This document shows positions 15,601 through 22,300 of a stretch of 24,738 bases of DNA, piece by piece. Under the pieces are notes generated by a model. The model saw only the letters and a program-made list of their open reading frames with translations. It did not search any database and was not told the DNA's origin. A program made the translations under genes and the position numbers. Source of the DNA: a virus; the IMG/VR virus record IMGVR_UViG_3300030109_002952, positions 1 through 24,738 of that record. The stretch is one strand, 5' to 3'. How positions within the stretch are numbered: the stretch's first letter is position 1; the number at the start of each line of letters is the position of its first letter.

Positions 15601-17132
15601 CAGATAATTTAAAAAATATTATAAATCCACCTGTATTTGAAACAGAGCCTCAAGATGATGTAGACATTGACTTATATTATGAAACTCAAGAAAATTTGAC
15701 AATAGCTAGTAATCATGGTAATAAGAACCTATTGTCGTATTATAATTGTATTAGCTTTGAAAATGGTGTTGAGGGTGTTACAATAAGAGATGACTTTAAT
15801 GCTCCCCCTGTTGGTAAAGGAGTTAGAGTTTCAACAATATTTGAAGATAATTATCAAGAAGAAGTAGTTTCTAATGGTTTAATATTTTCTCAAATATATA
15901 ATGGGAAAACAAATGTTAATAGGTTAAATCAATTTATTATAGCTGAAAATATTACAAAACAGCTTAATCCTGATTATGGCAGTGTACAGCTATTACACAC
16001 AAGACATAATGATATAATAGCTTATTGTGAAAATAAAGTTGTAAAAATATTAACTAATAAAGACGCTTTATTTAATGCTGATGGTAATGCTAATATAACA
16101 TCAAATAATGCTGTTTTAGGGCAAGCAATACCTTATAATTCAAATTTTGGTATAAGTACAAATCCAGAGAGCTTTGCTTTTTATACACATAGATCATATT
16201 TTACAGATAGAAAAAATGGTGTAGTTGTAAGACATTCTATGGATGGGATGGAAGCTATATCAGATTATGGAATGAAAGGCTTCTTTAGAGACGCATTACC
16301 GGCAAATACTGGATATATGGTAGGCTCTTATGACATTAGAAAACATCAATATAATATTAGTACTCACCCTACAAATGCGAATAGTACTGTTTCTTTTTCT
16401 GAATCAATAAATGGATGGACTAGTAAAAAGTCTTTTATACCTGAGGCTGGAGGAAGTATACAAAATAAATATTTTACTTTTAAAAATGGTCATATATATG
16501 AACATCATGTTGGAAGTGTTTGTAATTTTTATGGTTCAAAAGTAACACCATATGTAGAGGTTATTTTGAATGAAGCTCCTGCTAATATGAAAAATTTTAG
16601 AACATTAAATTATGAAGGAGATGGAGGGTGGACATGCCCTAGTATAGTTACCGACCAACAAGATGGAGCAGTAGATTCATTTGTAAATAAAGAAAATAAA
16701 TATTTTAACTACATAAGAGGTAAAGGAGAGACTGTATCTGATATAGATTTTAAAGCTTTAAATGTACAAGGTATTGGTGTATATAATACTGTTACAGGTA
16801 ATTCAGGTAATACAATTACATATAGTTTTACAAATAATGTACCACAAGATTTACAAAAAGGTGATACATTATATTTTATACACCCAACTGGAAGCGTTGT
16901 TACAGCAGTTGGAGCCGTAACAGCTGTTACATCCACATCAGTTACCGCTTCATATTCAACAGTACCACCTATAAGCGGATCATTTGCTAAATATTTTGTA
17001 TTCTATGTTAAAAATGCAAGATGGGAAACAAGTGGGTTATTAGGTTACCACGCAACTGTAAAGATGCAAAACACATCAAATGCGGTTAAAGAAATATATG
17101 CTGTTGGAAGTGAAATTAGTATGAGTAGTTAA
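12681..17132 (+). CDS. Tail stabilization / muzzle-type protein
   Basis: A 1483-residue protein starting three bases after the previous stop. The N-terminus (IKNAFIQGKMNKDLDERLIP, then NGEYRDAVNVDV and SEGSDVGALRSILGN) is a hallmark of the large stabilization or nozzle protein of marine and crAss-like podoviruses, functionally like T7 gp12. Residues from about 297 (FELKFPRFSYRYKYNNGQYS), then IDVIYRES, and later long beta stretches suggest a propeller-like tube that forms the tail channel. Residues 178-296 differ from this pattern: Gly/Ser/Thr/Ala-rich with Ig-like strand spacing, apparently an inserted domain. Late blocks (GISTNPESFAFYTHRSYFTD; RKNGVVVRHSMDG) resemble conserved parts near the distal tip. 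There is no signal peptide or membrane segment. Confidence 0.8.
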   Translation: MPEIKNAFIQGKMNKDLDERLIPNGEYRDAVNVDVDFSEGSDVGALRSILGNTQRDTISLSSAKCIGTVKDIKNNKIYWFITSSAKDLIAEWDYQANTYDTIIVDSGSVLNFNTSNFITGANVIDGILFFTDNLNEPRQVDIEYWRSQTSGSTGTSTGLTAERINVIKKSPQAAPGLTMSSSTRGGAGTEGGNTVTCTINLAASSGSGLQNAKDSGATVSGTFSADPTYLANDVIVFTFDFVAADGVITKTEARIKMASNYGGGTSFTGAEILTISKQVRGAAVAYTCILQEDNPLFELKFPRFSYRYKYNNGQYSCLAPFSNAAFLPDSTVGSGSGFEYDAEDGYNKAMVNTLRSLTLTNLDSNIHADVDEIDVIYRESVGTNVYIVDTIKRQSNNSIANTFEVKDEQIFKVLPSNQLLRLFDSVPKKAKSQDITANRLIYGNYTHQFDLPVTPITFDIGLRNRYDPTDSNRNERQSMKSNRTYQVGVVYMDQYGRQTPVLTDKTGIIKIPQGQAKNMTQLMAKITSSAPSFATNYRYFIKEISSIQYNLCADSFYQDDQGYVYVSFPSAEINKVDVDDILILKKKTGNNPSEITDKFKVLDKLTTPPQFLAKPMKEDYRPSSFGFSRNFEQDHNQTKIKPGSTPVPDKNRVTIRTAFNIGELKIASDTAKFTAMPTSFFETDAGSGHGVSKDAYAAFSPGKKVKFICGDDESKVYEVKSKEVNFNGNDDIELHFTEEFGNDVIALYEDYENNPTTTELRKGVKLVSLKEIDESGNPEFEGRFFLKLKADTNLINELRGETTNVQNLKAISTISLDGDEDDDDPRQLHFLCGGNAGENTSSSSVRNAVVTAGGWSTTSGHVGWDNTNHGGELLNANYHFAIRTDKDYSDANSSYGSLPFLTNLKAGNYLRFDNGPAADSNYYKIEKVFHYQESSGNRRVYGISLDTNLTQRLRRQGEDGVSNVMQITVYEVGSDNLKNIINPPVFETEPQDDVDIDLYYETQENLTIASNHGNKNLLSYYNCISFENGVEGVTIRDDFNAPPVGKGVRVSTIFEDNYQEEVVSNGLIFSQIYNGKTNVNRLNQFIIAENITKQLNPDYGSVQLLHTRHNDIIAYCENKVVKILTNKDALFNADGNANITSNNAVLGQAIPYNSNFGISTNPESFAFYTHRSYFTDRKNGVVVRHSMDGMEAISDYGMKGFFRDALPANTGYMVGSYDIRKHQYNISTHPTNANSTVSFSESINGWTSKKSFIPEAGGSIQNKYFTFKNGHIYEHHVGSVCNFYGSKVTPYVEVILNEAPANMKNFRTLNYEGDGGWTCPSIVTDQQDGAVDSFVNKENKYFNYIRGKGETVSDIDFKALNVQGIGVYNTVTGNSGNTITYSFTNNVPQDLQKGDTLYFIHPTGSVVTAVGAVTAVTSTSVTASYSTVPPISGSFAKYFVFYVKNARWETSGLLGYHATVKMQNTSNAVKEIYAVGSEISMSS

Positions 17133-17162
17133 TACGTAATAATAAATATATAAAAATATATA

Positions 17163-17885
17163 ATGGAAAGTATAGTAGAAATATCAAAATTAATAATAGA
17201 AGCACCTTCAGGAGGAATGAATTGGGCGGTTGTACCAGCGGTAGCACCAGCAGTAGCTGCAGCAGGTATACAAGCGGCTGGTCAAGCAGTAGGTGGTCTT
17301 ATAAAATTTGGAGCTAGTTTATTTGGAGGCGGTAAAAGAAGACGTGAACAAAGAAGAGCAGCTAAAGAAATGCAACAAGAAAAACAAGCATTTAGAGATA
17401 TGGATATAAGCAATCCATATAAAAATATTACTAACCCATATTCAAACTTAACGGTTAGTACACAAGCAGCTGATTTTGCAGCACAACAAAGTGCGCAAGG
17501 CGCGGCAAATATTATGAGTAGTATGGCTGCTTCTGCTGGTGGTGGTGGAGTTGCAGCATTAGCACAAGCGATGGCTAATACACAAGCACAACAAGCACAA
17601 ACTGCTTCAGCAAGTATAGCCCAACAAGAACAAAGAAACGCAATGATGGGTGCACAAGGTGAACAACAAAGACAAGCAGCTATTGCAGGCGGAGAGCAAC
17701 AAGCCCAAAAAATGAATTACGAAAGACAAAGCACTTTATTAGGTATGGCTCAACAAAGAAAAGCAGCTGCTGATCAAGCGAGAAAAGATGCAACCGCTGC
17801 TACAGTTGGAGGATTAACAGATATGGCAGCCGGAGTAGGAGGAGCGCTCGCTGCTAATAAAATATCTGGAGGTAAACTTTTTTAA
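17163..17885 (+). CDS. Putative internal virion (ejection) protein, Ala/Gln-rich
   Basis: A 240-residue protein. Residues 19-57 form a hydrophobic, Ala/Val/Gly-rich stretch (WAVVPAVAPAVAAAGIQAAG), followed by a basic cluster (KRRREQRR, 58-65). Then comes ISNPYKNITNPYSNLTVSTQ with AADFAAQQSAQGAANIMSS, a block I associate with small internal proteins of marine and crAss-like phages. The rest is a Gln/Ala coiled coil, ending in a Gly/Ala membrane-like segment (TDMAAGVGGALAANKISGG). Its features match T7 gp14-type proteins, which leave the virion first and line a channel in the outer membrane. An internal ATG at 17217 would drop the first 18 residues; an AGGAGG lies one base before it, too close to act normally, so the upstream start is preferred. 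Confidence 0.65.
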   Translation: MESIVEISKLIIEAPSGGMNWAVVPAVAPAVAAAGIQAAGQAVGGLIKFGASLFGGGKRRREQRRAAKEMQQEKQAFRDMDISNPYKNITNPYSNLTVSTQAADFAAQQSAQGAANIMSSMAASAGGGGVAALAQAMANTQAQQAQTASASIAQQEQRNAMMGAQGEQQRQAAIAGGEQQAQKMNYERQSTLLGMAQQRKAAADQARKDATAATVGGLTDMAAGVGGALAANKISGGKLF

Positions 17886-17895
17886 ATAATAAATT

Positions 17896-19317
17896 ATGTC
17901 AGATAAAAACTTAATATTAGGAGCAAGATTAGCAGCAGGCGGTTTTAATACAGGCTTAGTAGATACTATAGATAAAAGTATACAAAAGACTACTAAAAGT
18001 ATAATGGACATGGTTAAGCACCAGGCAGAACATAGAGCTGAAATAGATAGAAGAGCTTTTAATATACTTAATAAATTTCCCGAAGAAATAAATTTTTCTA
18101 AATTAGATAATACAACAAGAGAATCTTTAATTCCTTGGGCATTTGATAATAAAAGTAAATTTTATGAATTAGGTAATTTATTAGCTGAAGCCACACCAGG
18201 TTCTCAAGAATTTATGAATATTCAAAACCAATTAAGTGGTATTAGTCAATCATATAATAATGTAAATGACAATTTACTTTGGATTCAATCTAGACGTAAA
18301 GAATATTCTGAAAACCATCATAGAATATCTAAAGGTTTTGACGCTGGTAAAAAAGGAGCATTAGATAATATATTATTACCTGACGAGCTTGATTATACAG
18401 TTGAATATGATAATTTTGGCAATCCAACATATATAACAACTCATGAAAATAAAGAATATAGATTTACTAAAAAAGACTTTGATTGGTTTGAACAAGATGA
18501 TGAATATTCAAATTTAATTGGTCAATATTATTCAAACGCAGAAGCAAATGGAATTAAAGGTATTGATTATTCAAATGACGCTTTTTCACTTACTGTAGGT
18601 AATATTGAAAGAGAAGTAAGACAGTTAATTGAAAAGGGAGGTGATGAAAGAATATTATCTATATTGTATGATGATATGTTTGCTAGCTCTTTTACTGATG
18701 ATGACAGAGCTCTATATATTTCAAATCCAGAATTAGCAAAAGAAGCTATTATTAAAAAGACTGTTGATGCTATTAAAAGTGGTAACGCAGCTTCCTATAA
18801 AATATGGAAAGCTCAACAAGAACTAGAGACTAAGGAACTTCCTTTTGGGCAATCTCTTAGGGATGATATAGCGGTTACTGAAAATACATATAACCAGGCT
18901 CTAGATTTTTCAGGGGTTACAGGTAAAAGAAAAAACTTTAATGTACAACAAATAAAAAATGATCTAATAAAAGCAGCAGGTATAAATTCCAAAGCAAGAA
19001 TACTAACAAAAAAAGAATTTGTATCAACATTAATAAACCAAGATAAAAATGATAGTATAAAAACCGAGGAAGATGTATGGGAGAATTTTGATCAGGCTGA
19101 ACTATATATAGATCCAAGGGGTGATGGTAGTTTTACAGCTATCCCTTATAGTATAGGTGACGCAAACGGTTTATTTAATTTATATATGGATATGGCTGAA
19201 ATGTCTGCAGATGCAAAAGCCTATTGGAAAACTTTATTTAGTCAATCATATAGAAAACCTAAAGATTTACCAGGATTAAGCGATAATCCAACTGGAAAAG
19301 AATTTTACGGATTTTAA
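17896..19317 (+). CDS. Putative internal virion protein, helical, unknown function
   Basis: A 473-residue protein placed between the small internal protein and the giant gene. The start (MSDKNLILGARLAAGGFNTG) is short and Gly/Ala-rich. Most of the rest is charged helix with hydrophobic repeats (residues 20-150: DTIDKSIQKTTKSIMDMVK; AFDNKSKFYELGNLLAEA). There is a beta-like middle around residues 165-200 (YTVEYDNFGNPTYITTHENK) and further helices to the end. No catalytic motif, lysozyme signature or signal peptide is visible. Gene order, size and helical content fit an inner-core protein ejected with the DNA, like T7 gp15, but this is inference from context. The C-terminal 60 residues are less charged and may be a separate small domain. 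Confidence 0.55.
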   Translation: MSDKNLILGARLAAGGFNTGLVDTIDKSIQKTTKSIMDMVKHQAEHRAEIDRRAFNILNKFPEEINFSKLDNTTRESLIPWAFDNKSKFYELGNLLAEATPGSQEFMNIQNQLSGISQSYNNVNDNLLWIQSRRKEYSENHHRISKGFDAGKKGALDNILLPDELDYTVEYDNFGNPTYITTHENKEYRFTKKDFDWFEQDDEYSNLIGQYYSNAEANGIKGIDYSNDAFSLTVGNIEREVRQLIEKGGDERILSILYDDMFASSFTDDDRALYISNPELAKEAIIKKTVDAIKSGNAASYKIWKAQQELETKELPFGQSLRDDIAVTENTYNQALDFSGVTGKRKNFNVQQIKNDLIKAAGINSKARILTKKEFVSTLINQDKNDSIKTEEDVWENFDQAELYIDPRGDGSFTAIPYSIGDANGLFNLYMDMAEMSADAKAYWKTLFSQSYRKPKDLPGLSDNPTGKEFYGF

Positions 19318-19328
19318 AATAAAATAAT

Positions 19329-22300
19329 ATGCCAGATTATAAATTTGACGGGGTAATTTATAGTGAAGATGATATTGCAAAAGCAGCGGGAAATCTTAAC
19401 TTGTCAATAAATGATTACCTTAAAAAACATCCTGATGTAACAACAGTTAATACAGAGACAGATAGTAATTTTGCAGAAAATTTTACAACCGCTATTCCAG
19501 AAGGAGCTATTCAAAATGTTAAAGAAGAAAAAGAAGGTGTTAAAGATAGATTAGGTGAAAATTTTAAATTTATATCAAATACATTTAAAACAGCTTTAGG
19601 GTTTGTTCCAGGTGTTCAAAAAGTTAGTTCATTTTTACCGGTTGAAGGTATATTAGAATCAGTAGATCCAGCACTTAAAGAAGCTAAATTAAATCAAGTA
19701 ATATTTAAAAGGCTATATGGAAAATCAAAAGATCAAATATCTGATGAAGATTTTCAAATATTTTTACAAGCCGGTAAAGAATATAGCGAATCATTAGAAG
19801 GTATGAAGGCTTTTAATAAATGGAGCGATGAATATGACAAAGTTGTAGAAAATGGTGGCAATCCTTTTGAAGCAACTTTATTGGCAACTGCAAGAGAAGG
19901 TATTACAGGTTTATCGTCACAAGTTTTTAAATCTATTATTGGTAGTGGAGTTTCAACAGTTACACAAGGTGCTGGGATTACAGAAGCTGTTGCGGGCGCA
20001 GGTTTAGCAACAGGGCTTGGGCAAGTTGGTCCTTTAGCGGTACTTCCTGAAGAATTAGTTTCTATACCTTTAATGACTTTTGCTGGATATAGTAAAGGGT
20101 CTGCCGAGTACATGGAAAAAATGCTTTCATATTATACTCAGATTCAAGATGCTTTATTAGAAGATGGTAAAGAAATGAATTTAGAAAACCTAAGAGAATT
20201 ATTTAATGATGAGGATAAAGTAAAAAATATTGAAAGAAAATCAGCCTTAAGAGGCGAAACAATTGGATGGGTTGAAGGTATAGGGTCTTTAATAGGATTT
20301 AGAGGAATGAGGGCCGCTAGTACTGCGACTAGAAAATCTCTTTTTGGTACTACAAACAAAACTGTAAAAGCATTAGGCGGTAGTAAAGCTATATCGAATG
20401 TTGCAGGTGCAACCACAGGTGGTATGGTAGAAATGGCAGCTGGAGCTGGTGGTGAAGCATTAGGATTAATTGCTGAAGAAAAACCATTAGATGCTAAAGA
20501 AATAATATTAGAAGGTATATCAGGCCCTTTTAGTGCTGCTCCTGTTCAAATTATAAAGCAAGCCACTTCAACAGGTGGATTTAAATCATCAATATACAAA
20601 ATAAATGGCGAGGTCGTTAGTGAAGAAAAAATAAAAGAGTATTTAGAAATAGCTCCTGAAGACATAGGCGATATGAGTTTAGAAGCTGAAAACGACCCTT
20701 TTGTTCAAAATTTAATTAACGAACAACAAATAAAAGCTGGCTTAGCAGCTGAAATAAATGCTAGAGTAACAGACCCAGTGGATAGAGCTGCATTATTAGA
20801 ATTAGAATTTGAAAAATTAAAATATTTAAATTCTAAAACAACTATGGGCAAAAATACTCTTAGGGGTATTCAATCAGAAATTGACGCAATTGCTGATAAA
20901 TATGCTAAAGTTGGTAGAAAATCTAAGGCAACATTAGATATAGAGTCTAAACAACAACAACTTAAACAAGACATCGGTAAAAGAAATATAGCCGCTACAA
21001 AAAGATTTGTAGAAACGCAAGGTAAAACTTTTGGTTTAGAAACTGAAAGCTATGCAGATGAAACAGCAATATTAAAAAGATTAAAAGAATTAGGTGTATC
21101 TAAAAAGAATATAAATAAATATTCTAAAGCATCAAATGAAGTTGGAGGATTTATAATAGGTAAAAAAATATTTATTAATGAAGATGTAGCTTCAAAAACA
21201 GAACAAGTAAATGTAGGTGGTCACGAATTATTACATGGTATATTAAATAATGTAATAGGTAATTCTAAAGAACAAGCTGAATTGGTAGCTAAATTTAAAA
21301 AAGTACTAACTAAAAATCAAAAAGATAAAGTACAAGAAAGATTAAATGATAATTACGACGTAGAAGCACACGATAGAGAATATATTACTGCATTTGCAGA
21401 CTTAATAAGGGAAAAAGAAATAAGTTTTGATGATGGTGTAATGAATCGTTTAGGCAATATAATTTCTGATGTATTTAAATTTGCAGGATTCAAAAAAATT
21501 AGTTTTAAAAACGGTAGAGGTGTTTATAATTTTTTAAGAGAGTACAATAAGGGTATTGAAAAAGGTGAGCTTAGCGAAAACATAACCAGCTTATTTGATC
21601 CCTCTAAAGTACCTTCTAATAAAGAATTAATTGAATCAAAAAAGAAAGCAGAAAAAACGCCTGAAAAATCATTACAAGAATTAGCAGAAGAATATCAAGC
21701 TGAAAATAGTGAAAACGTAGTTGACTTTGTAAATCAATATTATAGATTTGGTTTAGCTATGATGGGATATGATATATCTAAAAAAGACTTAGTTGGTGTT
21801 GATAAAGCTAAAGGATTTTTAACAGATGTTTTTAACAGTATATTAACAAATTACAAACAAACAGATCCTGAAACTGGTGCAAAACAAAAGTTTACTACAT
21901 ACGCTGGTGATATTATAAGAAAAAGAGGTAAAGGATTTTTTAAAGCAGAATTAAGTAAATTAGAAGGTAGAATCAGTCTTTCTGATGAAAGAACAAAAGA
22001 ATTAAAAAACGTAGAGTCAGAAATTGAAGAAGTTGTACCTACTATTGATCCTATTCTTGATATAATTACTTTTGATGAAAATCTAACTGTAGAAGAACAA
22101 AATGAATTAATACAGGAAATTGAAGATGAATATGCAGCTAATTTAGATAAAGTAGATTTAACTAATTATAAAACAGCAAAAGACGCATCGCCATCAACAA
22201 CACAAAAAATATTTGGCGAAACAGCTGAACAAGAATTAAAAACTTTTGAAGAAAAAGCGGAAACAATATATAATTTATTTCCTGAAAACCAAAGAAGATT

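Noticed and set aside
17210-17219. AGGAGG followed by ATG as the true start of the ejection-type gene
   Set aside because: Spacing of one base is too short for a working Shine-Dalgarno site, and other genes here do not use one.
19754-20416. Two minus-strand ORFs opposite the giant gene
   Set aside because: The + frame is continuous and has protein-like composition; the minus frames are Pro/Ser/Ala-rich shadows.
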